Source of the DNA: LMUY01 sp965199005
Lineage (GTDB): Bacteria > Pseudomonadota > Alphaproteobacteria > Acetobacterales > Acetobacteraceae
Direction: 5' to 3'
Assembly (NCBI GenBank): GCA_965199005.1
Contig: CBDAQK010000007.1
Location: forward strand, 434,001 to 498,000
DNA: 64,000 nucleotides
Positions 35,417 through 44,555 of this stretch are shown here, in pieces (position 1 is the first letter of the stretch; every line of letters starts with the position of its first letter). Made by a program: the position numbers and the translations under genes. The notes beneath the pieces were generated by a model. That model did no database searches and was not told where the DNA came from. It worked only from the letters and a program-made list of their open reading frames with translations.

Positions 35417-36745
35417 ATGCAGATGGGTATCCAGAATTTTCCGGCTGCTTTGCAGACGATCATACAGCAGGGCTTTTTGGAGCGCGAGTTCGAGCAGGCG
35501 CTCGTCTCCCGGCTTGGTTACCGCATGATTGCGGACCGCGAGCAATTTGCCATCGGCATCGGCGAGACGCTCACCAAAACCCGCGCCGGGTTGAAACCGT
35601 CGATCACCACGCCGCTGGCGCCCTCCACCAACACCAATTTGGATAACGGTCTGTCGCCCGGCAATTGGGGGGTCGAGCAATACACGATCTCGATCAACCA
35701 CTACGCGGCCACGATGGACCTCAACATGGTCACGTCGCGCGTTGGCATCGCCGGGCAATTCCTGCAGAACGCGTACGTGAATGGCGAGCAGGCCGGCCGG
35801 TCGTTGGATGAGCTGGCCCGCAACGCGCTATTCTCCAGCTATTTCGGCGGCAACACCCGGGTGCGCACCACGCTCGGCTCGGCAGGGACTGCCGTGGCGG
35901 TGGATGACGTGCGGGGTTTCCAGATGGTGTTCGTCAACGGCGTGCAAACCGCCATCGCCAGCACCGCGGGTATGCTGGTCACGGTGGGCGCGGACACCTA
36001 TACGCTCACCAGTGTTGCGGTCGATGGCTCCAACGTCTCCACCGCGCCGGGTGGCCTCTCTGGCGTGCTGACGTTCTCCACCGCCGTCACCGTGTCGGAC
36101 GCGACGGCTGGAAACAGCGTGCAGGCGGCCAATGCGTCGGTCATCCACCGGCCAAACGGGCGTGGCAACACCGCGCAGATCGTGGCGGGGGATACGCTGA
36201 CGATGTCCACGCTGCTGGATTCGGTGGCATCGCTGCGGTTGAATGCGGTGCCTGATCTGGATGGCGTGTACAATTGCTACCTCGACCCGGTTAGCGCCCG
36301 GCAGCTTTTCGCGGATAGCGATTTCCGTCAGCTGTTTCAGGGCGCGACGTCGGCCAACCAGGTGTTCAAGACGGGTACGATCAACGATCTGCTCGGCCTG
36401 CGGTTCATGCCGACCACGGAGGCCTACGTCCAGGCCAGCCCGGCCGTTGCCGGGCTCAACATCCGCCGACCGATCATCTGCGGCAAGGGTGCGCTAATCG
36501 AGGGTGACTTTGCGGGGATGGCTGCGGCCGATGTGGCGCCGAAGGACGCGATCATTTCGGTGGTCGATGGCATCGCCATGGTGACGCGCGAGCCGCTGGA
36601 CCGCCTGCAGCAGATTATCGCGCAATCCTGGTATTGGATCGGCGGCTTCACCTGCCCTTCGGACACCACCACCAACACCACCACCATCCCGACCGCGACG
36701 AACGCAACGTTCAAGCGGGCGGTGATGATCGAGCATGCCGGGTAA
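35417..36745 (+). CDS. Major capsid protein
   Basis: The 442-residue protein follows the scaffold gene. The opening QNFPAALQTIIQQGFLEREFEQAL and the GWYW-like C-terminal block (QSWYWIGGFTCP) fit coat proteins of the HK97 fold. A beta-rich stretch of roughly residues 150-240 (VRTTLGSAGTAVAVDDVRGF to VIHRPNG) looks like an inserted domain, as in P22-type coats. ATG 35423 is an alternative start two codons in. No cleavage site is evident, consistent with the missing protease. Confidence 0.75.
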   Translation: MQMGIQNFPAALQTIIQQGFLEREFEQALVSRLGYRMIADREQFAIGIGETLTKTRAGLKPSITTPLAPSTNTNLDNGLSPGNWGVEQYTISINHYAATMDLNMVTSRVGIAGQFLQNAYVNGEQAGRSLDELARNALFSSYFGGNTRVRTTLGSAGTAVAVDDVRGFQMVFVNGVQTAIASTAGMLVTVGADTYTLTSVAVDGSNVSTAPGGLSGVLTFSTAVTVSDATAGNSVQAANASVIHRPNGRGNTAQIVAGDTLTMSTLLDSVASLRLNAVPDLDGVYNCYLDPVSARQLFADSDFRQLFQGATSANQVFKTGTINDLLGLRFMPTTEAYVQASPAVAGLNIRRPIICGKGALIEGDFAGMAAADVAPKDAIISVVDGIAMVTREPLDRLQQIIAQSWYWIGGFTCPSDTTTNTTTIPTATNATFKRAVMIEHAG

Positions 36746-36750
36746 CGGGG

Positions 36751-37155
36751 GTGAGCGGGTCAAGCAATGAGACGCCGGGCAGCTTTGTCGAGTCTGACAA
36801 GGTGGATATCCGGCGTTTCTGCGGCTACCCGGCCTATGGTGCGGGGGCCAGCGGGTTCCAGGGGTGGCGGTTCTATCAGGCCTATGGCTTGCTGGAATAC
36901 CGGCTGAACAACATGGCGCCCGAAGAAGTCACGGTGGTGCAGCAATACCTGACCAGCCTGCGTGTGATGGAGAACGCCATCCCGGCGGCGGGGACCAATT
37001 TGACCACGGATGCGGCGGGTCCGTGGACGCACAACAAGGCGGAACTGCGCGACCGAGCCAATTTGTTCGATAGCTGGCGAGCGCGGCTTTGCGGCTTTTT
37101 GGGTATTCCAGCGGGGCCGCAATTGGCCAGCAGCATGGGCAATGTCGTGATTTGA
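36751..37155 (+). CDS. Putative phage head-tail connector protein
   Basis: The 134-residue protein starts with GTG 36751, six bases after the capsid stop. It contains VDIRRFCGYPAYGAGASGFQGWRFYQ and a helical LTSLRVMENAI block. The position between capsid and neck genes suggests a connector or head-completion role. No specific family is recognised. Confidence 0.6.
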   Translation: MSGSSNETPGSFVESDKVDIRRFCGYPAYGAGASGFQGWRFYQAYGLLEYRLNNMAPEEVTVVQQYLTSLRVMENAIPAAGTNLTTDAAGPWTHNKAELRDRANLFDSWRARLCGFLGIPAGPQLASSMGNVVI

Positions 37156-37165
37156 GGGAGGGGTC

Positions 37166-37816
37166 ATGTCGGCATCTGTCATCCAGACGCAGATTTGGGC
37201 CGGGCTGGGCTATGCGGCAGATATCATAGGCTTTCCCTACCGGCAGTACCGTCCCGTTGCGGCGATCAACCCGCTTGCGGGCACGCCGCTGAACCCGGCG
37301 CTGCTGGTGGCGGTCAGTGCGAAGGCGAATGATTTCAAGACTGCGCCGACCTATGAGAGGCCGGAGCGGTTTCTGTACCTTGATGGGACGCAGACACAGG
37401 TTGGGGATTATCTCGTGGGTGGGCCAGTGGGCACATTGGCGATCATTTCCCAAGATCCCATGCTCCCCATTTCGGCCATCGTGTGCAACCGGGTTCTGAC
37501 GATCAAACGGCCGTCAACGCCGGCGAGCGTGGGTGCGCAACCCGATTATGGTGGCGATATCGCGACCAGAGAGACGGTGTTGCTGCAGTCCTGGCCGGCC
37601 TATCTTGGGACGGCTGGCCATGGCGGGCGCAGCCCGGTTGCGCTTGAGGGCGATGTGGAGACGCCGCGTGCCGACATTCGCATGCCGATGCTCAGCAGCG
37701 TCCTGCTCCTGAATGACGATGTCATTTATGACGATCAATCGCGGCGATACAAGATTATTTCGGCCGAAGCGACGACCCTCGGCTGGAAGATCGGCGCAGT
37801 GCTGTCGATGTCGTAG
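37166..37816 (+). CDS. Putative phage neck/head-closure protein
   Basis: The 216-residue protein has beta-rich character (VGDYLVGGPVGTLAIISQDPMLP, VILLQSWPAYLGT) and ends with YDDQSRRYKIISAEATTLGWKIGAV, reminiscent of head-closure and stopper proteins. It has a gggaggggtc ribosome site. It shares no motif strong enough for a named family, so the role is inferred from its place between connector and tail genes. Confidence 0.55.
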   Translation: MSASVIQTQIWAGLGYAADIIGFPYRQYRPVAAINPLAGTPLNPALLVAVSAKANDFKTAPTYERPERFLYLDGTQTQVGDYLVGGPVGTLAIISQDPMLPISAIVCNRVLTIKRPSTPASVGAQPDYGGDIATRETVLLQSWPAYLGTAGHGGRSPVALEGDVETPRADIRMPMLSSVLLLNDDVIYDDQSRRYKIISAEATTLGWKIGAVLSMS

Positions 37817-37825
37817 GGAGGCGAG

Positions 37826-38650
37826 ATGGCTGATATTTCGGATGTCGAAGTCGCGCTGGTGACGGCTGCCGGGGCGGCGGTTTATCCGGATGGCGTCAAC
37901 TCGCCGCCATCAGGGGGCTACCCATGCCGCATTACGCGCGGTGATGCCAATGCGGAAGCGTTGAATGCCGATCTGGCGGCAGGAACCGTCAACGTCACCA
38001 TCCGCGCCATGGACAAGATGGCGCGGAACACCACCCGGTACTTCAATGCGTGGCAGCCAAGCGCGGCACAGCCCGTGACGCCGTTTTCCGTGACCATGGC
38101 GGGCGACGTGGCGACTTTTTCAGGTGCCGGAGGTCCTGGCGCGATTGCTGGCGTGCGGGCTGAAGGACTGGCCTATGTCTATGTCACCGTGGCTGGCGAT
38201 ACCCCAACCAGTGTTGCTGCGGCGCTGGCAGGGCAGATTGCGGGCGCTAGCGCAAGCGGGCCGGCTTTGACGCTGCCCCCGGCGGGCGGCACGCCACTGG
38301 CTGTCGTCTATGGCTACGCGGACACGATCTGCGAGTTGCGGCGGCAGGAGCAGGGCTTTGCGGTCACCGTGTCTGCCCCCACGCCCGACGCACGATCCGC
38401 CGTTGCGGCGACCGTGGACGCGGTGTTTGCCGGGATTGACTTCCTGCCCTTGGCAGATGGGTCGGCTGGCCGTCTGCGCTACCACTCCACCACCATCGAC
38501 GACGTGCCCAGCCGTGCCAGCCTGTGGAAGCGCACGCTGATCTACACGGTGGAATTTGGCACCACGGTGACCCAAAGCGTCCCCGAGATGGTGTTTGGCG
38601 TGCTGACCGTCGGCGAGGCCGCGGCCGGCGTTATCACCGAAGCGAGCTAA
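37826..38650 (+). CDS. Putative phage tail-terminator-like structural protein
   Basis: The 274-residue protein begins MADISDVEVALVTAAGAAVYPDG and is mostly beta-rich. It contains YPCRITRGDANAEALNADL, and the C-terminal FLPLADGSAGRLRYHSTTIDDVPSRASLWKRTLIYTVEF segment is typical of structural proteins that describe a pressure- or tail-completion function. The gene lies just before the sheath gene, where contractile phages encode neck and terminator proteins. No motif proves the role. Confidence 0.55.
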   Translation: MADISDVEVALVTAAGAAVYPDGVNSPPSGGYPCRITRGDANAEALNADLAAGTVNVTIRAMDKMARNTTRYFNAWQPSAAQPVTPFSVTMAGDVATFSGAGGPGAIAGVRAEGLAYVYVTVAGDTPTSVAAALAGQIAGASASGPALTLPPAGGTPLAVVYGYADTICELRRQEQGFAVTVSAPTPDARSAVAATVDAVFAGIDFLPLADGSAGRLRYHSTTIDDVPSRASLWKRTLIYTVEFGTTVTQSVPEMVFGVLTVGEAAAGVITEAS

Positions 38651-38670
38651 CCCATTTTCAAGGATACACG

Positions 38671-38841
38671 ATGGACCATCATCTGATCGTCAGACACCCG
38701 TTCGGCGATTATGCCCGCGGCGACACTATCACCGATGCGGCAAAGGTTGCCGGTACGCTGGCGACGGCGGCCGGTCACGTCATTCGCGTTGCGGTGCCGG
38801 CTTCGCCCCCGGCAGCGCCGGAGGTTAAGCCGGCCACCTGA
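38671..38841 (+). CDS. Small phage protein of unknown function
   Basis: A 56-residue frame starts at ATG 38671 after a caaggata site and reads MDHHLIVRHPFGDYARGDTI, ending in a proline/alanine-rich tail. Short proteins with this HPFGDY(x)RGD.I opening occur before sheath genes in related phages, but no function is known. Confidence 0.6.
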   Translation: MDHHLIVRHPFGDYARGDTITDAAKVAGTLATAAGHVIRVAVPASPPAAPEVKPAT

Positions 38842-38908
38842 TCGCGATAGGCGACCAGCCACCATCACGGGCGCCATTGGGCGCCTTTCTTGTTTTTAAG
38901 GAGGCGCA

Positions 38909-40522
38909 ATGCCGATTTCCCAATATGGCGTGCTTAATACGACCGCGCTCACGGTTCCCGATCTGTATATTCAGATCGTGCCGCCAACCATCATCTCGCT
39001 GAATGGTGTTCCCAGCAACGTCGTTGGGATCGTCGGGACGGCCGTATGGGGGCCGGTTGATAATGCGGTCATTGCCGGGTCCTATGGCCAATATGCTGCC
39101 CTGTTCGGGCCGGTGCAGCCGCGGCGCTACGATATGGGCACCGTGCTGTATGTGGCGCAGCAGCAGGGCGCGGCTAATTTCCGCTGCGTGCGTGTGACTG
39201 ATGGCACCGACGTTGCCGCGTCGCTACTCATCACCAGCGGTGCCACGTTCACGGCGTTCTACACGGGTACGTTGGGCAACTCGATTTCGCTCAATTTCTC
39301 TGCGGCCAGTGGCGGCACCGGGACGAAGGTGACCATCTCGTGCCCGGGTCTGGTGTCCGAAGTATTCGACAATATTCTGATGGGCAGCTTCGCTTCGGCG
39401 TGGCAGGCCATCGCCAGCGCCATCAATAACGGCCAGGCAAACGGAACGCCGTCGTCAAAGCTGTTGGTGGTGTCGAGTGCATCGGCGAGCGGCACGCCAA
39501 CCCTGCAAACCTACCTGCTGTCGGCCGGTGGCACCGGCACAACCAGCACGGCCGGGACGGATGGTGTGGCCACGATCACGTCAGCCGTGCTGACGGGCGT
39601 GGATGGCGTTGGATCGGCGCGCACGGGGATGTATTCCTTGCGCGGGCAGGGTTGCGGCGCCGTTGGGTTGGCCGATTGCGCAACGGCGGCAGCGTGGTCG
39701 GTCGAGGCGGCATTCGCCATCTCGGAAGCGGCCTACATCGTCGATACCGGGCCGTCCGGTGATACGATTGCAAACGCGCTGTCCACAAGTGCAAGCTCCG
39801 GCGCCCGGTCATCTTGGCTGAAGCTGATGTTTGGGGACTGGATTTGGTGGGCCGATCCTGTGAACGGCGTGCTGCGGCTGATCTCGCCGCTTGGGTTCGT
39901 GTTGGGTCAGCTCGGCGCCAGCGCACCCAATCAATCGACGTTGAACAAGCAGTTGTTCGGCGTGGTGGCATCGCAACGCAGCGGGATGAACTCGGGTGCG
40001 TCAACCGGCACGTATAGCGCGGCGGAACTTGCGTCGCTGGTGGGCGGCGGGTGGGACGTCATCACCAACCCCGGCGCGGCGGCCGTGCCGATCTGGACGT
40101 GCCGGACCGGGCATAACAGCAACGCCACGATCGGGTCTGCCCAATCGGACAGCTATACGCGGATGAACAATTTCATCGCGGCGACGCTGTTGGCGGGGAT
40201 GGGCGTCTATGTTGGGCAGCCGATTACACCGACCTTGTTTGGCAACATCCGGGCGACGCAGTTGGGCTTCCTGCAAAACCTGCTCAATGCCGGGTATCTG
40301 TCGCTCAATGGTGACGGGTCGCTGCCTTACTCCGTGAAGTGCGACGCGACGAACAATCCGCAACAGCGGACGTCGCTGGGCTACGTGCAGTCGGACGATG
40401 CCGTGACGATCCAGGGCATCAACGAGAAGTTCATCGTGAACCTGCAAGCGTCGTCCAGCACCGTCACGTCACAGACGGCGACCGCGCAGTCCGCCGGCCT
40501 CACAACCCCGTCTTCGTTCTAA
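38909..40522 (+). CDS. Contractile tail sheath protein
   Basis: The 537-residue protein has the sheath architecture: an opening VPDLYIQIVPPTIISLNGVPSN, a GIVGTAVWGPVDNAV block typical of sheath N-terminal domains and a GVYVGQPITPTL-type C-terminal region (FNLQASSSTVTS at the end). A gatttatcaat-like variable beta domain lies in the middle. Its presence shows that the particle has a contractile, myovirus-type tail. It is followed after 13 bases by the tube gene. Confidence 0.85.
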   Translation: MPISQYGVLNTTALTVPDLYIQIVPPTIISLNGVPSNVVGIVGTAVWGPVDNAVIAGSYGQYAALFGPVQPRRYDMGTVLYVAQQQGAANFRCVRVTDGTDVAASLLITSGATFTAFYTGTLGNSISLNFSAASGGTGTKVTISCPGLVSEVFDNILMGSFASAWQAIASAINNGQANGTPSSKLLVVSSASASGTPTLQTYLLSAGGTGTTSTAGTDGVATITSAVLTGVDGVGSARTGMYSLRGQGCGAVGLADCATAAAWSVEAAFAISEAAYIVDTGPSGDTIANALSTSASSGARSSWLKLMFGDWIWWADPVNGVLRLISPLGFVLGQLGASAPNQSTLNKQLFGVVASQRSGMNSGASTGTYSAAELASLVGGGWDVITNPGAAAVPIWTCRTGHNSNATIGSAQSDSYTRMNNFIAATLLAGMGVYVGQPITPTLFGNIRATQLGFLQNLLNAGYLSLNGDGSLPYSVKCDATNNPQQRTSLGYVQSDDAVTIQGINEKFIVNLQASSSTVTSQTATAQSAGLTTPSSF

Positions 40523-40535
40523 GGAGGGCCGATCA

Positions 40536-40970
40536 ATGTCTGCAACTGGCGTTTTCACCGTCGGCCGCGATGGCAATTTGGTGCTGTCGGTATCGGGGTA
40601 TGGCAACATCACACCGCCGCTGGGGACCATGTTCAAATCGGCGCCGGTCTATAAGAAGGTCCGGTCCGAGCCGCTGAATAGCCCGCCGATCGAGGCGGAA
40701 CTGCCCGATGGGTGGAATTGGGATATGGAGGCGGACCGCAGCAACCGCGCGGTCGACGATTTGGTTTCTGCGGCGGAAGCGGGATTTTGGAATGGTGGGA
40801 CGCTGCCGACCTGCAGCGTCACGCAATACGTCAAGGAGAATGACGGCAGCATTTCCACCTACGCGTTTGCGTCGGGCAGCTTGAAAATCGATACGGGGTC
40901 GTTCGATGGCGACAAGGTGGTGAAGCAGAAGATTTCCGGCTTCTCGCCCACGCGGCGCAAGGTGTCCTGA
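40536..40970 (+). CDS. Tail tube protein
   Basis: The 144-residue protein follows the sheath gene after an aaggagggc site. Its compact beta-rich sequence (GNLVLSVSGYGNITPPLGT, NWDMEADRSNRAVDDL, CSVTQYVKENDGS) and position fit the inner tube subunit of contractile tails. Its stop overlaps the start of the chaperone gene by one base. Confidence 0.75.
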   Translation: MSATGVFTVGRDGNLVLSVSGYGNITPPLGTMFKSAPVYKKVRSEPLNSPPIEAELPDGWNWDMEADRSNRAVDDLVSAAEAGFWNGGTLPTCSVTQYVKENDGSISTYAFASGSLKIDTGSFDGDKVVKQKISGFSPTRRKVS

Positions 40971-41269
40971 TGGCGGAAACCGTCACGGACGCCAAGGGGC
41001 GCACGATCAAGCTGCGCGTGGTGGATCCGACGTTCGCGCTGTCATTGGCGGAGGCGGCGGGTGATGCGTCGGCCAATCAGGGTTTCATGCGGCTGGCGGC
41101 GCTGTATCTGCTGGCTGATGAGATCGACGGCATGCCGGTGCCGTTTCCGCAGGATAAGGACCAGCTCTACGCCGTGGCGCGGATGCTGGGCAATGACGGC
41201 GTTGCCGCGCTGAGCGCGTACATGAACGGCAATGCAACCGCCGAGGATACCGAGCGAGCAAAAAACTAA
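40970..41269 (+). CDS. Tail assembly chaperone, G-like (zero frame)
   Basis: The 99-residue protein (MAETVTDAKGRTIKLRVVD..) lies between tube and tape-measure genes, the usual place of the tail assembly chaperone. It ends AEDTERAKN immediately after a perfect -1 slippery heptamer. Ribosomes that slip continue into the 41266-41442 frame and make a longer G-T-like protein of 157 residues. Such pairs coat the tape-measure protein during tail growth. Confidence 0.75.
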   Translation: MAETVTDAKGRTIKLRVVDPTFALSLAEAAGDASANQGFMRLAALYLLADEIDGMPVPFPQDKDQLYAVARMLGNDGVAALSAYMNGNATAEDTERAKN

Positions 41270-41284
41270 GCCGGCACCCGGCTT
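41260..41284 (+). promoter_or_regulatory. Programmed -1 ribosomal frameshift site
   Basis: The heptamer a-aaa-aac (41260-41266) lies in the correct phase (gcA AAA AAC) right before the zero-frame TAA. A 7-base perfect hairpin, aagccgg-cac-ccggctt (41268-41284), follows at once. The -1 frame stays open to 41442. Confidence 0.85.
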
Positions 41285-41442
41285 TGCGTGACGTGCTGTT
41301 TTTGGCGCAGAGCGGGGTGCCGTTTGGCGAGGCGATGCGGCTGCCGCTGTGGAAGCTGCGCGCCTATTGTGTTGCGATTCGCGAAATGCGCGGCGAGCGG
41401 TACGATTGGGACTACAACACATGGGAGGTCCCGCATGCCTGA
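41266..41442 (+). CDS. T-like extension of the tail assembly chaperone (-1 frame)
   Basis: After a slip at 41260-41266 the -1 frame reads LSRHPALRDVLFLAQSGVPF, then LPLWKLRAYCVAIREMRGER and YDWDYNTWEVPHA, and stops at 41440-41442. It has no plausible start of its own. The RYDWDYNTWEVP end is compact and looks like real protein. It overlaps the start of the next gene by eight bases. The fused product is the tail chaperone's T form. Confidence 0.8.
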   Translation, partial: LSRHPALRDVLFLAQSGVPFGEAMRLPLWKLRAYCVAIREMRGERYDWDYNTWEVPHA

Positions 41443-41986
41443 TTTTAGCGAGTTGAGCGACTTCCTGCGTTTTTTGCCAGGGCTCGCGGCAAACGTGGAG
41501 GCCGCCCAGCACAGAGGACGCGAGGCGGCGGTTGAGATTGTGCGCCAGGAGGTTGTGGCGACATTGGGCGAGTATCAGGCGGGCGGTACTGGCCCGTTTC
41601 CCGCCTGGGCGGCCTTGCAGGACGCGACGCGGACGGCGGCCAGCCGGCACGGGTTTGACGTCGGTGCACCGGAGTTGGAGACGGGCGCGCTACGGGGCAG
41701 CATTTCGGCAGGCGTGGAGCGCGACGGCCGCGCCGCCGTTGGCGTGGCGGATGAGATGGTGGGCAACGGCACGCCGGGCAACGCGCTGCGCAACATCGGC
41801 GACGTGGCGGTGGCGCAGGAATTGGGCACTGCGGTGCTTCCACAGCGGTCGTTTCTGGGCGTCGGTGCGTTCCGGTCGGCCCAGCGGGCGGCAGAGGCAT
41901 TCGTGCTCCCGGTAATCGCGGCGCTGTCTGGGGCGCCGCCATCCAACCGGCCGTCAGGGGGAGATGCACCGCATGGCCATGATTGA
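41435..41986 (+). CDS. Tail completion protein, HK97 gp10-like
   Basis: The 183-residue protein starts MPDFSELSDFLRFLPG, with helices around RGREAAVEIVRQEVVATLGEY, and ends in the gp10-type block VAQELGTAVLPQRSFLGVGAF. These proteins cap the tail tube or shape its head end. The gene normally lies upstream of the sheath or tube gene; here it is between the chaperone and the tape-measure candidate. The ATG overlaps the end of the frameshifted chaperone. Confidence 0.65.
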   Translation: MPDFSELSDFLRFLPGLAANVEAAQHRGREAAVEIVRQEVVATLGEYQAGGTGPFPAWAALQDATRTAASRHGFDVGAPELETGALRGSISAGVERDGRAAVGVADEMVGNGTPGNALRNIGDVAVAQELGTAVLPQRSFLGVGAFRSAQRAAEAFVLPVIAALSGAPPSNRPSGGDAPHGHD

Positions 41987-43628
41987 TGCGTACCGGATTG
42001 GCGTCGACCTGGTGCTGGGCGGTGACCTGGCGGCCGGAATTGCGGCGCTGATCCCGGGGCTGGAGCGGTTGGATTCCGGCATCACGCACGCCAATGCGGA
42101 GGCGGCGGCGTTGGCCGCCGGGTTGCGCGGCGTTGTGGAGACGGCGCCAGGGATCGGGCGGGCCGCCGATGAGATGGATCGCTTGAGCGCGGCAATGACC
42201 GGCGTGAACCGGGCGGTTGAGGCTTGGCGATCTGGCGGCGGCACGGCGGAGCCGAGTGGGCCGCCTCAGGCCCGGGATGACTTGGCGACGGGGCCGCATC
42301 ATCAGGCGCCATTGGATGATGTCGTTGAAGTGCCGGACGACGCGTCCGGCCTCACGAGGGGTTCGGGCGCGGGCGTACGTCCCAAGCCAAGCCCGGAGCC
42401 GCGCGGCCCGTTGGATGCGGTGATGCCGGCCTTGCTGCCGGGCGAACCGGTCGAGTCCGGCGTGGGAGCCGGCGCGGATGCGGGAGCGCATGAGGCTGCG
42501 GACCCGGCGTTGCAACCCGGGGCAGTGGAACGGAGTGTCCGGGCCAGGACGCCGGCTCGAGAGGCAACGACGGGCGTGCTGGCCGCCTATGAGCTGGCTG
42601 CGTATGCCCTGCCGGTTTATGTCCAGGATGCGTGGGAGCCTGGCGGATCTGAACGTGCCAGTTCTGGAAGGGATGGGACCGCTTCGTCGTCCGAACCTCT
42701 ACGGGACGATGTTTTGCCGGATGTGTTCGGGGCGGTTGACCCGGCCTCCGACGCGGGCCGCCCGGGCGGGAAAAGCGTCGGAGCGGTTGAGGGTGTTTTG
42801 TCGGCCTTGCCGGGACGTAGCGTTGGCGTGAATGAGATGGTGATGGAGCCTCTGCCGCGCGCGCAGGCGCCATTGCAGGTGATGAGCGACGTGCTGAGGC
42901 CCGGGATCGCGATGCCGGACATTCACGAGCCCATTCGTGACCGCGTGGTTGGGTTGGATGCCGCGCCGGCTGCCCCGGCATTGCTGTTGGAACGGCCCAA
43001 GGACGTGGACCATACATCACGGGCCCGAGCGACCGATCGTAGGCGTGGCCTAAGTCAGGCGGTTGCCGTGCCGGCAAGCGAACCCGCCCGCGCGCCGGCA
43101 GTGGCGGACCTGACCCGTATCGGGCCATGGTCCAGGCCAAATCCGGAGGTGGCCAAACCGGCGGCGGAGCGTCTGCCGTTCGGCATTTTGGGGCCGGGTG
43201 CATCAAGGATCAAAGACGCACTGGCCGGTCTGACTGCCAGTGAGGCACAGGGAGGGCTGTTCGTGCTTGCCGACGGCATCGCCGCCGTGACCGGGGCGAT
43301 GGACAAGATGCCGCAAGGCTGGCTGGGCGCGACGGAAAACACGGCAGGGCCGCTTGGCGGCCCTGGATCCGTGCCCTCGCTGGCGGCTTCGTCCCGCGAG
43401 CAAAGCGACGGTGTCAATTTGCCACGGCAGTTCCACGGCTACCATCCGCAAGGTATGCAGCCAGGCCCTGTCATCGAGCACATCACCTATCTGCATCTGG
43501 ACGATAGGGAAATCGCACGGGCGGTGACGCGGCAGCAGCTTCGCATGATGGGGGGGCAGGTGTCCGGCACGCTGCGGCCCGATCCCTCGCTTGCGCCGCA
43601 GTATGGAGCCCATTTGCTGGAGACGTAG
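41973..43628 (+). CDS. Tape-measure-position tail protein
   Basis: The 551-residue protein starts MAMIDAYRIGVDLVLGGDLA, with an N-terminal helix region AEAAALAAGLRGVVE. It is unusually rich in proline, alanine and glycine from about residue 75 to 450, then has a short C-terminal domain (HITYLHLDDREIARAVTRQQLRMMGG). No transmembrane segment or long heptad coil is obvious, unlike standard tape measures. Position between chaperone and N-like baseplate genes makes it the best candidate, possibly a shortened or degraded one. Confidence 0.5.
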   Translation: MAMIDAYRIGVDLVLGGDLAAGIAALIPGLERLDSGITHANAEAAALAAGLRGVVETAPGIGRAADEMDRLSAAMTGVNRAVEAWRSGGGTAEPSGPPQARDDLATGPHHQAPLDDVVEVPDDASGLTRGSGAGVRPKPSPEPRGPLDAVMPALLPGEPVESGVGAGADAGAHEAADPALQPGAVERSVRARTPAREATTGVLAAYELAAYALPVYVQDAWEPGGSERASSGRDGTASSSEPLRDDVLPDVFGAVDPASDAGRPGGKSVGAVEGVLSALPGRSVGVNEMVMEPLPRAQAPLQVMSDVLRPGIAMPDIHEPIRDRVVGLDAAPAAPALLLERPKDVDHTSRARATDRRRGLSQAVAVPASEPARAPAVADLTRIGPWSRPNPEVAKPAAERLPFGILGPGASRIKDALAGLTASEAQGGLFVLADGIAAVTGAMDKMPQGWLGATENTAGPLGGPGSVPSLAASSREQSDGVNLPRQFHGYHPQGMQPGPVIEHITYLHLDDREIARAVTRQQLRMMGGQVSGTLRPDPSLAPQYGAHLLET

Positions 43629-43631
43629 CGC

Positions 43632-44555
43632 ATGGTCGATATTACCAGCGTGCTCGGGGCGTTGAGCACGCTTGCCACGGGCGGCTCGGTTAGTCTCGGG
43701 TCCCTTGTCTTTGCTGGGTTCGAAGTGCCGCCGAAGATCAATTTCGGCGGCACGACTGTTTTGGTGGTGCATAAATTCCCCGGCGGTGCGCGGGTGATCG
43801 ATAGCATGGGGGATGATCCGGTCACGCCGCAATGGAGCGGCACCTTCACCGGGCCGTTTGCTGCGGTGCGGGCGCGGCAGGTGAACGCGCTGCGGCTGGC
43901 GGCGCAACCGGTGCAACTGAGTTTCGGGCCGTTCTCGGCACAAGTCGTGATCAAGCGGTTCACCGCCGACTATCAGCGCAACGGGTTCTGGATACCCTAC
44001 CGCATCGATTGCGAGGTGCTGCCGCCGCAACCCGGTGCCGCGAGCGTCGGCGGCACCGCACTGGCCGGGTTGATTGGCAATGACGCGGCCAGTGCGGTGC
44101 AATCCGTGTCGGACGCGGCGGGGCAGGTGGCGGACGTGGCGGCGACGGCAGCCGCGCAAGCGTCGGCCGTGCTGGCGCGGATTACGCCGATGGCCAACCT
44201 CGTCGGGATGAACCTGACGCCGATTACCAATGCGCTGAACACGGGAACGGGCATCATCGCAGGCGTCACCAACCTGGCGGAGGCGCCGGGTGCGGCTGCG
44301 CAGTCCTTCGCGCAGTTGCAATCGGCGGCGTCCGGCATCGGCAGCGCGCTGGGGGCGGTGGGCGCCGGGGTTACCTCGATCGCGGGGACGGCGAGCGCGG
44401 TGGGCGGGGCTGATCCGATGGCCAGCGTTCCCGACATGGCCAATGCCGGGGCACTGACCGGCGCCATGGCCAATTTGGCGCAGGCGCAGGGCTTCGCAGC
44501 ACGGGCGGCGATCAATGCGCAGACGGCAACGGCACCCGCGGGAGGCGGATCATGA
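43632..44555 (+). CDS. Mu N-like tail/baseplate protein
   Basis: The 307-residue protein has an N-terminal beta-rich part (FAGFEVPPKINFGGTTVLVVHKFPGG), a VTPQWSGTFTGPFAAVRARQVNALRLAAQ helix, a FGPFSAQVVIKRF strand and a low-complexity alanine-rich C-terminal half. The N-terminal pattern recalls the N (gp43, DNA circularisation-type) proteins that sit after tape measures in Mu-like phages. It precedes a LysM-like protein by an ATGA-type overlap. Confidence 0.55.
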   Translation: MVDITSVLGALSTLATGGSVSLGSLVFAGFEVPPKINFGGTTVLVVHKFPGGARVIDSMGDDPVTPQWSGTFTGPFAAVRARQVNALRLAAQPVQLSFGPFSAQVVIKRFTADYQRNGFWIPYRIDCEVLPPQPGAASVGGTALAGLIGNDAASAVQSVSDAAGQVADVAATAAAQASAVLARITPMANLVGMNLTPITNALNTGTGIIAGVTNLAEAPGAAAQSFAQLQSAASGIGSALGAVGAGVTSIAGTASAVGGADPMASVPDMANAGALTGAMANLAQAQGFAARAAINAQTATAPAGGGS

